Source of the DNA: Salisapilia sapeloensis
Taxonomy: Eukaryota; Oomycota; Peronosporomycetes; Peronosporales; Salisapiliaceae
Direction: 5' to 3'
DNA: 64,000 nucleotides
NCBI GenBank assembly: GCA_023334545.1
Contig: JAADVB010000007.1
Location: 1 to 64,000 of the forward strand
Part shown: one piece after another, positions 23,533-34,483 of the stretch
How the letters are laid out: each line of letters starts with the position of its first letter
Numbering within the stretch: position 1 is the first letter of the stretch
Notes under the pieces: generated by a model
What the model was told of the DNA's origin: nothing
Databases searched by the model: none
Seen by the model: the letters and a program-made list of their open reading frames with translations, nothing else
Program-made: the position numbers and the translations under genes

Positions 23533-25817
23533 ATGATGAGCAACCAGGAACACGGCGTGTCGGCCCTCTTGTGGGCACAGGCCAAACCTCGAGCTTACCA
23601 GTCACTATACCATCCCTTCGTGACGTCTCTCGCGAGTGGAACATTGTGTCAAGACCGCTTCCAGGCATTCTTACTGCAAGATGCGTACTACTTACAGGCT
23701 TTTATCAAGGTAGATACGACTATTAACGAGTTTCATGACGTTTAGTTACAACTAAAAACACGTTTTAGGCATTTGGCTTTGCAATGACCAAGACGACGGA
23801 CCCGACCGTGCTCCGTACGCTTGTAAAGCTCATCCAAGGCATTGAAAAGGAGCTGGCAACCCATCATTCTTTCCTGAGTGTATGTCTCTAGTTACATGAG
23901 GAAGGCATGATCTCATCTACTTCATAGTCCTTCGGCATCGACACTTTTACCATTGAAAAAGCATCCGCTGCATCCTCGACATTGTACTACACCAGCTTCC
24001 TCCTGGAGACTGCACAGGACAGTGCGACCGTCGCCCCCATCCTGGCAGCTATGGCACCTTGTGTGAAGCTCTACAGCTTCCTTGGTAGTTCCATTGCTGC
24101 TCTCGTGGACAAGGCATATCATCCGTATACGAAATGGATCGACACGTACGCGTCACCGGGGGCTAGTTCCGATGCTGATTTAATGGAAAATCTACTGGAT
24201 CAAGTTTGTCGTCAAGAAGACGTGGGCATGGAGGAACTGACGATGCTGTACAACACTGGGATGCAGCTAGAACTAGAGTTCTTTGAATCTTTCTATCCCT
24301 GCCAAGAAGCGTATAACGAAGGTCTATGGACGCACTTCAGTCGCCAACTTCCTTTGACTGTAGCCATCGAAGCAAAAGGTAGTGTCTAGTCAATTCTTTT
24401 ATTGTATGTATATCGTCGACCAGCGAAGATTAACCTCAACGGCAGCAAGGGGCGCCTTGGACCGAAAGGTCTTTGGCTGAGAAGCTACTCTTACTACCTG
24501 ATCCAGGTCATACTGGCGGAGGGATCGCTGTGTTGAATCTTTTGTATGCACCATAGTAGTCTAAAGCCGAACGATGGACACGTGAGTAGATGACCATGTC
24601 ACTGATTCTACCAGTGACAAGCCAGGTACGTTCTCTAGATGCACTCCGTCTGTCCCTCCAGTAACATTATACCAGGAGTGTATGCGCTTACACCCGGCTC
24701 GTCGGGCGTATCGCTATCGCCACTGCAAGTGGAGAAATATGTTACATATTCCACACCCTTGTACTCTCTCATCGTCCATCCACAATCCTCTACCAACGTG
24801 TTTGCATCATCTACTGAAGCGAATACGTTTATCCGGTGGATGAATTGTCATGGATCCTTTGATACGTACAAGGAGAATGTGTCGGATCTAACGTCCAAAC
24901 TGCGTAAAGCAGCCAGTACCCTTCCACGAGTCCTCATCATTGCTGGTTCAGACTCTGGAGGTTTTATTTGTGTTTATAAAATCTCCAAGAATCGATATGA
25001 ATGCGTTTGTAGGTGGAGCTGGTGTCCAGGCGGACTTGAAGACTTGCACCAGTCGTCGTGTCTACGCTTCGAGTGTCCTGACAGCCATCACTGTCCAGAA
25101 CACACATGGCGTCCATGGCGTGTCTCCAGTTGATCTGGATGTCGTGCGAGACCAATTAAAGTGCGTGCTATCGGATATTGGGACCGACGTCATTAAGACT
25201 GGAGCTTTGATCAATCGTGACATGATTCGAATGATTGCACATGAGCTGAAAGATGTTGATATTCCACTTGTAATCGACCCTGTCATGGTGTCTGCTAGTG
25301 GCAGTCGACTGTTGGATGACAATGCCCAGGAGACGTTGGAAAAGGAATTGTTGCCACTAGCTACGGTCTTGACGCCTAACATTCCAGAAGCAGAGTCACT
25401 CCTACGTCAATCCATTTCGCAAGTGTCTGAGATGCAAAAAGCTGCAAAGACGTTGGCCGACAAAGGACCTCGTTTTGTTTTGCTCAAAGGTGGACATCTA
25501 GTGTCCAAGGATAGTCAGGTACGATGTATGACGTTGACGTCATGAAGGAGACTTATGTTAGTTAGTAGGTCGTGGACGTGCTTTTCGACAAGGAAAAGGA
25601 TGAGTTCTTTGAGTTTAAGCACTCTCGTATTGATACGAGGAACTCGCACGGCACTGGATGCACGTTGGCTTCTGCCATGGCTGCGGAAATAGCCAAGGGC
25701 AATACGATTCCAGCGGCAGCAAAGAAAGCCATTGCGTACGTCCAATCGCTCCTAGACAAGAGCAAAGCGATGCAACTTGGTAGCGGAAGTGTCGGACCCA
25801 TGATCCATTTCACGTAA
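23533..25817 (+). CDS. TENA/THI-4 plus HMP(-P) kinase (ThiD), thiamin salvage, joined across a riboswitch intron
   Basis: Exons 23533-23709, 23769-23879, 23928-24378, 24676-24960, 25013-25518, 25569-25817; 592 aa if fused. TENA part (about 1-246): WAQAKPRAYQSLYHPFVTSL, YYLQAFIKAFGFAM, APCVKLYSFLG, and the acidic end LELEFFESFY; it looks like the TenA_E type. ThiD part: RVLIIAGSDSGGGAGVQADL, DPVMVSASGSRLL, LLKGGH, and the anion hole NSHGTGCTLASAM. TENA recovers the pyrimidine from thiamin breakdown and ThiD phosphorylates it, so the two fit one salvage route. Intron 3 is 297 nt and holds a TPP aptamer. The joint (AAA G | GA) keeps frame; without splicing, TENA ends at TAG 24387-24389. Alternative: two genes, ThiD beginning at ATG 24639. 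Confidence 0.82.
24442..24531 (+). promoter_or_regulatory. TPP (thiamin pyrophosphate) riboswitch aptamer inside an intron
   Basis: All signature parts are present in order: closing helix P1 (GCAGC 24442-24446 with GCTGT 24527-24531), GGGGCGCC start of P2, a GGACC-GAAA-GGTCT hairpin (24459-24472), the pyrimidine-binding CTGAGA at 24477-24482, ACCTGATC with P5 CCAG/CTGG (24503-24506, 24513-24516), and the GCGGAGGGA box at 24516-24524 that binds the diphosphate. It lies inside intron 3 of the TENA-ThiD locus. ACTACCT at 24493-24499 is perfectly complementary to AGGTAGT at 24377-24383, which spans the intron 5' splice site. By analogy with Neurospora NMT1 and plant THIC, low TPP would hide the donor and high TPP would free it. 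Confidence 0.93.
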
Positions 25818-26066
25818 ACCTGGAGTAGCTCATAACCAAAAGCCATGGAATATAATCACTTCCATCACATGGGTGCGACTACTTTATCTTGGTGATCGCT
25901 CGTACCCGGTCTACCGGGAGGTAAAAGCATCGAAAAGAGTGGCTAGAAGCCCAGAGAGATGCGGTGGATTATCAGATTAACTGTCCTCTGCCTAGCTGTT
26001 CCTTCTACATATCTAGTGTCAATAAATCGAAAGCAGACGCTCGTTCGATGGTGGCTCCATCTTAAC

Positions 26067-26491
26067 TTATCGGGTCCCTCGCCACGGAGCAACGGCATGA
26101 TGGGCGTCTGTGGCGGCTTCCGAAGCCTGATTGGAAGCATGTGCGTTCGAATCGAAAGCTTGGGTTCGCGTGTAACCGACGACGGCCGCGCAGGATGCGA
26201 CGAGAGGCAGGACCGCGATGCCAGGCTTGGCTTGCGTCTTCTCGGCCACAGCGGTGGCAGTTGGGAAGCGTAGACTGGACGGCATTGCGAAGTACGAGAT
26301 GAGGTTTGTCTGGAAGAAGTGGCGAGATGCAAAGTGTGGTGCACCGACAAGAAAAGAATGGATCTCGAGGAGCCACGAGAACGTTGCGTGGTGCTGATCC
26401 GTGCCAGCCAATAGTTTGAAACAGGTACGTGCGCACTTGAAGCAGTGATTCTATTTTCAACGGACTTACGAGAAAGAATGGTGTGTAGCAT
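26067..26491 (-). CDS. Small hypothetical protein, possibly mitochondrial
   Basis: Best model: exons 26429-26491 and 26067-26309 with a 119-nt intron (GTACCT...CTTCCAG), 101 aa. The first exon gives MLHTILSRKSVENRITASSA, basic and lacking acidic runs, like a mitochondrial targeting peptide. The second has a single hydrophobic segment PGIAVLPLVASCAAVVGYTR and an Ala/His-rich tail. A shorter reading starts at ATG 26285 (72 aa). A competing 182-residue frame from the same ATG without splicing is Ser/Arg/Pro-rich and looks like a shadow. Not recognised. Confidence 0.5.
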
Positions 26492-27906
26492 TCGTGCTCC
26501 GTTCTATTTGCGTACGAAACACCGATCCGATATTCTCGACATGCCTCCTACGCCATCGAGTAGGCAATTCTCAGCTGACCTCGCATACAAGAAAGAGTGC
26601 GGATTGTTCGAAACAGAAAAAAAAACGATTCCGTCTCAGCTCCTTTGACAGCGCATCCGGCTATTCGACGAAAACAAATCGATGCGTTTCGATTCGACTG
26701 GCACAAATACAGTAGTACGCTGCATCTTCCTGCAAATCAAAGGAATACATCAAATTCCCACCAGTATGCGCAAACTCGACATAGAAGAAAGGTTGAAGCG
26801 ACGAGGCTACTTTCCTTCATCCTGTATTAAGCAAATTAGCGAGGGTGCTAAATTCTTGCACAGCATGACAAGCAAAGTAGCGGATACACTAAATCGTACT
26901 TGCGATCTCGGACTATCTGTTCCTGCGATATGTAAGCGTCTGCTGTGGCGCTGGTGCGCGCACGGAACCAACAAATACGGTAGAGAACACAAGTAATACT
27001 TGGATCGTGTCACGAATGGCTTCACTGCGACAGTCCATGCTTTCGTTGATCGAAAGATAATATCATTCGCGTCTTTTGAGGTCCGGCAGACGAAGCGCAT
27101 TTATTTCGAGTAAGCAGATACATTCCCCATTTAGATTGTTGTGGACTACTAGCGTGATACCGTACGCTCCAAAAGCGGACACGAACGTGCACCAAATGCG
27201 TTCAGAAGAGTACTTTGCAAAAGTGTCACCAATTCGTGCGATCGACCTGTTGTTCTCTACTTACGTCTAGCTGAAAATCCACTTTATTTGTAGCCCATTG
27301 CACGCAAAATTTCAACCCCACAGCGTTACAATTCCCATCTACGGTGCGGAAGGGTGGCAAGCAACTGAATAAGAATGGAGAAAGGGGCCCTTTTGATAGT
27401 GACATGCTGTTCTGTATGCATACAAACTCCAAGTCAATCGTCACTGCTTACTTATATGAGTGTTATTTCAGATTCGTTAATGTTCTGGGTATCACAAAGC
27501 ATCTGCTTCGTTTATTTCAAAATCGAGTGGGCTGCGATTAGGAGGTAGAGTAATCCAAAGGCCAAGGGAGCTCGATCATCAGTGCCGGAGAAAGCCGCAG
27601 GAGCTCTCATTCTTTCACCAGAAGCAAGTCCACCAGCCGACCAACCCGATTGGCCCGTTACAGCAAGTTTTTGCCGATCTTATTCGGTTCGTCCACATAG
27701 TACGCGACCCCCTTTTACTCGTCCGGTCTCAAGCTGCTTCCCGAGCTCGCGTCTTGGTCAGCCCTGTCGAGTACGTCTTTGCATTCGCAAGTCCAAGTCT
27801 CCTGTTGCATCCGCGGTCACCTCCGGAACGTCTGCAAAACCTTCCCCCACTCGGACAAGTCGAGTCGAGCGAAAAGCAAACCGTCTCGGGCTTGTATTTC
27901 GCAGCC
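26492..27906. other. Region with only doubtful coding content
   Basis: One plus-strand frame is protein-like: 26682-26996, or from ATG 26766 (MRKLDIEERLKRRGYFPSSC), about 76-104 aa. It has no domain or signal and no support beyond an open frame. The rest, 27000-27906, shows only short overlapping frames on both strands. Confidence 0.3.
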
Positions 27907-28205
27907 ATGAGCAATCACAGACCACCGAATGCCCAAGCTACGGCCACGTCTAGTCACGAACGCAGTCGGTACGTACTTTTTCCAAAACTCTCCTGCATCT
28001 ACACGTTTATGCATTCGTATGAAACTTGGGTCGATGTCTGATGATGAATCGTCGGACCAAAAAGATACTTTTTGAGGTTTTATATCTGACCCTTGTGGTT
28101 CGGGCCGTCGCCCCAAGCCCATACTCTTTGCAAGTCAAACGATATGATGACCTAATCCCGATTGCCGTGCTTACCTCGTCTAATTCTTCCTTTTGTATAA
28201 CCTCG

Positions 28206-29809
28206 ATGTACGACCACTTCTCTGTGAAACGCCGCAGTCGACCCGAGCCCCCGTCCTACCAGCCGCAGCAGTTGGAGCACCAGCCCCAAGGCCTCTACAA
28301 TTTCACTATCCCAAATGCGTCCGCACCACCGTTCCCCGTGCCCCAAACGCAGTACCCGAGCCGCTCGTTCCCTCGTGCTGACGTGACTGGCGAAGAGCTC
28401 AAGTTCGACTCGTACGGAGGAGATCAATTCCCGTACTCGGAGGCCTACAATGGCTACAGCTACCCAGGCTTCGTACCTGCGTACGATCCGCAGCAAGGGG
28501 ACCAAGATCGGTCCAAGATGTACTCGTACATGTACGCGTCTTCTGATCGACCGGACTCGTTCCTACAACCGAGGATGCCGCCACCGATGGAGCGGGCCAA
28601 TCCCTACGCCGGTACGGTTAGTCCACCAGCCTTCTTCCAGCACCAGGAAGCTGCACAGCGTTCACAAATGGAGGTACCTCTCCACATGAATTATGGTCCT
28701 CCCCCCATGCCAGGTAGGTACAATCCCGCGGCTAGTCGCTCTCGGACTCTACGGCCTCGAGGAGACATTCCATCTTTGCAGGAACAGGATACACGCAAGT
28801 CGGACAAACCAGCGCAGATGAACATGCCGTACAATATGCAAGAGCCTCGGCAAGAAGCCTTGGCGACACCCAAAGTCGAGGTCGTGCAGAGGAACTGCTG
28901 TCTGTGCATGGAAGGTGGGAGTGATCACACGGCACAGCCTTGTGGACATCACTTTCATGATAGATGCCTGCGCTCTTGGAATAGCCATGCCTGCCCTGTG
29001 TGCTCTCAGGTTACACTCTTTGTCTAGATAACGCCATCAGGTTACTCAATATGTTGTAGATGGCGCAAGCGATGGGATCCATGCCAGAGTCGAGCATTCC
29101 CATGTCTACGGATAGGTCTGTCAGTCGTTTGAACAGGAATAAGGCTGGTCTAATAGGGAAAGCCAACTTGGAAGCGACTGCTGCGCCCGTGAAACCGAGT
29201 TCACGCAGAGGTCAGAAGAAACACAAGAGCTGCTCAGTAGCCGGGTGCAACCGTACGGTTCGATCCAAAGGACTCTGCAAAGGACATGGTGGCGGACGTC
29301 GGTGTGGAGCGCAAGGATGCGGATTGAGTGACCAGGGAGGTGGCTTTTGCATCAGTCACGGCGGAGGTAAGCGCTGCATTAAAGAAGGGTGTAGCAACTC
29401 GGCGCAGTCAAGAGGACTGTGCAAGCTCCATGGAGGTGGCAGTCGTTGCACGGTCGAGGGATGTGCCAAGAGCAGTCAGGGCAATGGGCTCTGCCGTGCT
29501 CATGGTGGCGGCAGACGGTGTCGCGTGGAAGGCTGCAATAAGACGGACAGGCGCGCTGGGTTCTGCGTGACCCACGGCGCAGATCGCAAGTGCCTCGTTC
29601 CAGAGTGCAGCAAGACAGGGAAGATGGAACACCTTTGTACGAAGCACTATTACGAAAAGTATAATAGTGTAGCACCTTCTCACGAGACGTGGAGCGAGGC
29701 GTCTAGTGAGAACAGGATGAATGCGGTGAATACGCCGACCTTGTATGGCGTTGCGGATCGATTGAATGAAGGGATGAAACAGACGGAAGGACAGACGTCG
29801 GAATTTTGA
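28206..29809 (+). CDS. RING finger plus tandem HGGG zinc-repeat protein
   Basis: Exons 28206-29009 and 29060-29809 (50-nt intron GTTACA...TTGTAG), 517 aa from ATG 28206. The first part is rich in Pro, Tyr and Gln. A RING-like finger sits at the end of exon 1: CCLCMEGGSDHTAQPCGHHF, HDRCLRSW, ACPVC. The second exon encodes six tandem units of the form C-x4-C-x7-G-x-C-x2-HGGG (for example GCNRTVRSKGLCKGHGGGRR), the repeat known from WRKY19-like proteins in oomycetes. A 5' exon may exist: ATG 27907 with MSNHRPPNAQATATSSHERS and a GTACGT donor at 27969 can join in frame at 28118 or 28238. Function could be ubiquitin ligation with nucleic-acid or protein binding; not shown. Confidence 0.78.
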
Positions 29810-30008
29810 CGCAAGTGGATGATAACAGAGACAAGTGTTGAAGTGGACAAGTGAAGGAAACCAAATGCCTTAGGACTGAAATGAAGATGAAGAAATGCAG
29901 ATGAAAGAACAGTTGAAATGGATTGAAAACGCAAAAATTGGACAAGTGAAACTTTTAAATTTGAAACCAAATGCAAATGAAGCGAATGGATTGTTGAGAA
30001 TTACTTGT

Positions 30009-33000
30009 TTAATGTGTCGCTAGAGCTACTTGGTCCAAGTATTCGCCTCGAGACTTCTCCACCTTACCAATAATATCCTGTAGTTCCTGCTGCATCTCAG
30101 CATTCAGACTTTCACGTGCTTGTTGTAGGTTGTCCAGCCGAACATGAGAAGCCGAAAGCTCTTCGCGATGCATCCAAGTTTCTTCGTCCACTTCAGACTG
30201 AGTGACATGGCGCAAGACGTCTTCAGAAATGATCTTCACATCCTGCTGGTAATCTGAATTCGTATCTGCATATCGACTTTTCATTGTTGCAACCATACTT
30301 TCATCGATGCCAAGCTCTTTGGCACAGGCAGCAATATCTTCATCCGATCGTCCCAAATACATCATACGAGATAACTGGCCGTTAGTGGCTCTATTGACGG
30401 AGGCACTAATCCACTCGGCCTGCATCTTCTCAAATACCTCTTCTTGGCGCCTGTCAAGAGCGAGTTGGACAGTTTCCACGCTCCAGCACGACAAAGTCCA
30501 TTCAAGGTTAGTCTCTGGACGCGCAGACATACATCCCTGCTCTATCACATTTGTACTCTCCTCTTGGTCTGTTGTTATTGCGTCGCCTTTGGATATGATT
30601 TCAATTGGTTCCGGGGGTGAGGTAGTCTCCTCTGTTGCTGTATTGAGTCGATTTCGGAATGGTCGAATGGATCGGAGCTCATCCGATAGATTACACTTTG
30701 TTGCATCGAGTCTGGCCTGAACAATATACTTACTCTTGGCTGGATCAGCTAGTGGAGGTAGCTGCAGCATAAAGACTTGGTTCATGTTAGACAAACTAGC
30801 AATAACAGCATTCGTCTCAAGATCGAGGATTTCCAGAATCACAAATATTCCTGGGGCCACAGACCGTGATCGTTCACCCGATTCCTCAAGATAGTTGAGC
30901 TGCAATCGGAAAGATGTCCAGATGGAAGAAGCTGGCGTAGATAGTACATCTCGAAACAAAAGCAACGGTTTATTCGCAGTATATCTACCACAGAAGCAAG
31001 TGTGTTCTATCCGCTGAGAGGCTGATGACACCACACTGCATTGGGCACTACAGACAGTCAGGTACCATTGTCCAGGTGAAACATCTTGAGTAGGTGTATT
31101 CACCTCGCATACGATCGTGTATGATACGCTGCTTTCGTCACTTGTAGATACATCCTGCAGTTTGATGCGATTATTTTGTAATAGCGGAAGAGTTTGGAAA
31201 ATACTTGTTGCATCATTGATCAGACGGATCGTGGTATACTTTCCAAGAGCGTGGTCAGAAAGCTGGAGATCAACCTGAAGAAATAGATCGTCCTCCGTGT
31301 TTGGACGCTGCAGCTGAATCGAGTGTTTAAATAGGATAGTATACGTACTTTTGGCTAGAGCAGGGTATTCACCCTCTTTTTCAACAATATGAGCATCCGG
31401 TGCGTTTCTCCAAAGTGCTGATACAGTCTGGAAGGCTGGTGTCACATGATCACTTTCGACTTCGAGTGTAAATCCGTATTGGACACTAGGCTGAACGATC
31501 ACTTGGAATGCCACTTCCCCATCTTTCACATTTCGATCTCGATTGATAAAGTCTTCTTTTGCAATAGTGATCGTTCTGGAAGACTTGGTGTCCAGCTTTA
31601 CTATGAGCGGTACTTGAGCTGGAGCTGTATGAGATGGCGTAGCCAATCGTTGACAGAGCGGTTGCTGCATTAGGACTAGACTACCATTCAAGTCTAAGCC
31701 CAACGCTTTCATCAGTTCAATGTTAAGTTCATCTTGTGAATCTGAGCTTGCTGTATTCGCATGTGGAACACGTGATAAACGTAGGTGGATGGAAATGTCA
31801 CCCTGCTCGTCCCTATCATAAGTCTCCTGCTGTTCATTTTTTAAATGGAGTACAAGGTATTGTGTTTTGGGATTAAAATATGGAACAGTCTCGCTCATAG
31901 TCTTATCATCAACTTCGTTTGCACTCTGTGGCCATAATTGCATTAAGATACATGCGTGGCGACTCGGCGGATGGGCCAGAAACAATTGAAAGTCGGACTG
32001 ATCGATAGAGGATCGTGGAATTTCCTCCTGTGCTAAATCTCTTTCTGCACAAACTTGATCGCGAGTATCATCGGCATTTGCTAAAAGACCACATTCGCCG
32101 TAGGCAAACTTGTGAGCACCATGGATATTGGTGCAAAGGACAAAGACTCGTGCATGGTGAATTGCTCCCGGATCGTTATCAGCATTCCTACCTTCTTCTA
32201 TGTTATCCTGAATGCTATCTTCCTGTTGTGAAGGGAGGTATGGTTGTAGTTGTTGCAATGTTTCATTCTTTTGAAGTGGAAATGTGGTAATGTGCCATCC
32301 AGTTAAACAAGTGATCATGAGATGCATTCTTTCCTCTTCTGTAACTGGACGCGTCTTCATCCAAGTTTCCACCTTTAAAAGTGCTTTTACAAGTAACGTT
32401 GGCCATAACTCGTTACGCATGGAGCTTCCAAGGATAATGCATTCATCTCGCTGGTTGAGAGGAATTCGGTCATCGACCTCAATCTTTCTCCATTTGCCTA
32501 GAAGGTATAATTTGACGAGATACTTTCCCCCGATATTGTACACCGGAATTTTGGATTCATCCTGCGGGTAAATTGTTTGCCAGAGACACGGTATCTCGTC
32601 CTTGTCTTTTAATTGTGCATGTAGAGTTTCAACCATTCGAAAGTAGGTTGCAAATTTGCTATCTACCACTTCACCTTGTGGCTCCGACGGTCGTTCAGTT
32701 AAATTTGGCGCGATGTGAACTACAGGAGGTCGGTAGATGCTGAGCGGATCTGTCAAATCCATGGTGTCATCATCATTTTCATCGTCTATAAAATCTTCCG
32801 GTGTGATGTCAATGTCTTCAAAAGCTGACACCACAACTGGCCGGTTATTTAATACGTTCGAGACCTTTTCTTCAAAGCCCATGTTCTGTCTTTCCACGCG
32901 TTGTGTTTCCTGCTCTACTCGAAGTTCCTCCTCATCAAAATTAACTAGAGATGCTCTTTGTTCAGCACTCCACTGCCGACGGAAATCTCGCGGAATTAAA

Positions 33001-33701
33001 CCAGTTAAGGGAATATTCAATTTGCTGTTCGAAGAGTTTCCGAAGTAGACGATCTACGATGATGATTGCGTTAGAACATACTTAACAACGACAAGAAGGA
33101 AGTGTACATGAGCATGTTTTGGTCCAGGTGGATGGAGCGTATCAGGTTCTGCCTTCTTTCCCATTTTCTTATTAGTAGTCTTTACCTCACGAATACTGTC
33201 TGTGGACGGCGATATATCTAGGATCAACGGCAAGTATTCACTTGGCCGTTTCCATACAACTCCGTCTGAAGGAATCTACAATGAAAATAGTATTATGCAT
33301 AATGTATACAGATAGCTAAAGCCTCAACCTGGGGAAATGTCGATTGACTATCACAAAACGGCTCCTCCATTGTACACCAATTCTCATTAGCTACAACATT
33401 TATGCACTATCATTACTTGTGTCTTTAAAAAGACTTAAAGGTCAGGTACCGAGCTCATTCGCTGAAAGCCATTCTGGAAAGATGGACTTTGGTCGTGAAG
33501 ATGAAGCTTTTAGTGGGGTAATCGACTCAATCGTTGGTGGAGATGCAAGCGGTAACGGCTATGATGGCATATATGATTATAATCAACGAAAGTATAATAG
33601 AAGTATGATCATACCTGCCGTGCATGAGCTGGTGGCGTAGGCGGAGATGCGACCAGCGATGCTTGACTTGACAGCTTGGCCGTCTGAGTCTTTGTTGGCA
33701 T
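30009..33701 (-). CDS. Androglobin-like calpain-family protein
   Basis: Five exons: 33615-33701, 33450-33558, 33329-33390, 33108-33275, 30009-33053; introns 53-59 nt; 1156 aa. The N-terminal exons give SIFPEWLSANELANENW and IPSDGVVWKRPSEYLPLIL. Then comes the calpain-like block IPVYNIGGKYLVKLYLLGKW-RKIEVDDRIP and ELWPTLLVKALLKVETW, then LTGWHITTFPL, in the order seen in animal androglobin (ADGB). The remaining 700 residues contain beta-rich stretches and a helical, charged C-terminus. I could not identify the permuted globin or an IQ motif. Human ADGB is about 1670 aa, so this form is shorter. Androglobin is linked to sperm flagella in animals; a zoospore role is inference. Confidence 0.78.
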
Positions 33702-34483
33702 GATTCCTCTTTGTAATATTGGTGTGAAGAGCCATGCAAGGTGGTTTCAAGCCGTTGGATGGTGCAAAAACGTATTTTTATGATAAATTTGATTCATGTT
33801 AGCTCTTCTCGGAGAACGTTTACATTCATAGCAAAGACAAACAAATTATCAAGAGCTCACTTTCCTTAAAGACGCGCTCAAACTTTTGTTGTTTGGATAA
33901 GTAGGAAGGATTATAAAAGATTACCATATTCTTGAGTCTGAGCTAGTCCAAATCTATATGCCTTGCATCGAACTGCAAATGGTTTTGACCATAAATCATT
34001 TGTTAACCCATTCGAAGAGCTTTCGTCACTAGGATACATAGCGTGTTGTATACTTGCTCCATACTTTCGCTTGCTCTTTCGCGAATTGTGTGACGTTTCC
34101 ACCACGACCTCCGGCGTATTAACTCATACAAAAATGGCTGATTGAGTAAAAAAGAAACTACATTCGCTAGATTAAGCTACTTTAACTGCCTATCTGCTAG
34201 TCTTATGGTAATCGTGTTTTCGTTTCCACTTGCTCCTTCCAATTTTAAACAGAAAAACTAGAAACCATGAACCAAGACCGAGTGATTAACTTGCCATTCG
34301 ATCATCTCAACTTCAGATAGAGCTATCTACAGAGTAGCATACTTGATGACGAGCAGCATTGACGATTTTCCTCGAATGAGAACCCACTACCTTGTATTAA
34401 CTACCAATCACAACCCACCTTTTCTCGCCAAGTCATGCATTTTAACTTACACATAAGTCGAATTCGAGCGCACCTCTGCTACG
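33702..34483. other. Divergent intergenic region
   Basis: 782 bp between the androglobin-like gene (minus) and the RanBP2 zinc finger gene (plus). AT-rich, with only short chance frames. Promoters for both genes are expected here. Confidence 0.5.

Noticed and set aside
24574-24625. Mini-exons (ATG GAC AC, then TGACAAGCCAG) as the start of a separate ThiD gene
   Set aside because: They would need a 33-nt intron between them; the simpler joins (fusion at 24676, or ATG 24639) explain the frame. Not excluded without transcripts.
25943-26491. Unspliced 182-residue minus-strand frame
   Set aside because: Ser/Arg/Pro-rich, shadow-like composition; the spliced alternative gives a coherent hydrophobic small protein in another frame.
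27817-28122. Minus-strand frame with an acidic SDDSSSDIDPS stretch
   Set aside because: It starts at a non-ATG codon, and the region better fits the 5' end of the plus-strand RING gene, where an ATG exon with a GTACGT donor is present.
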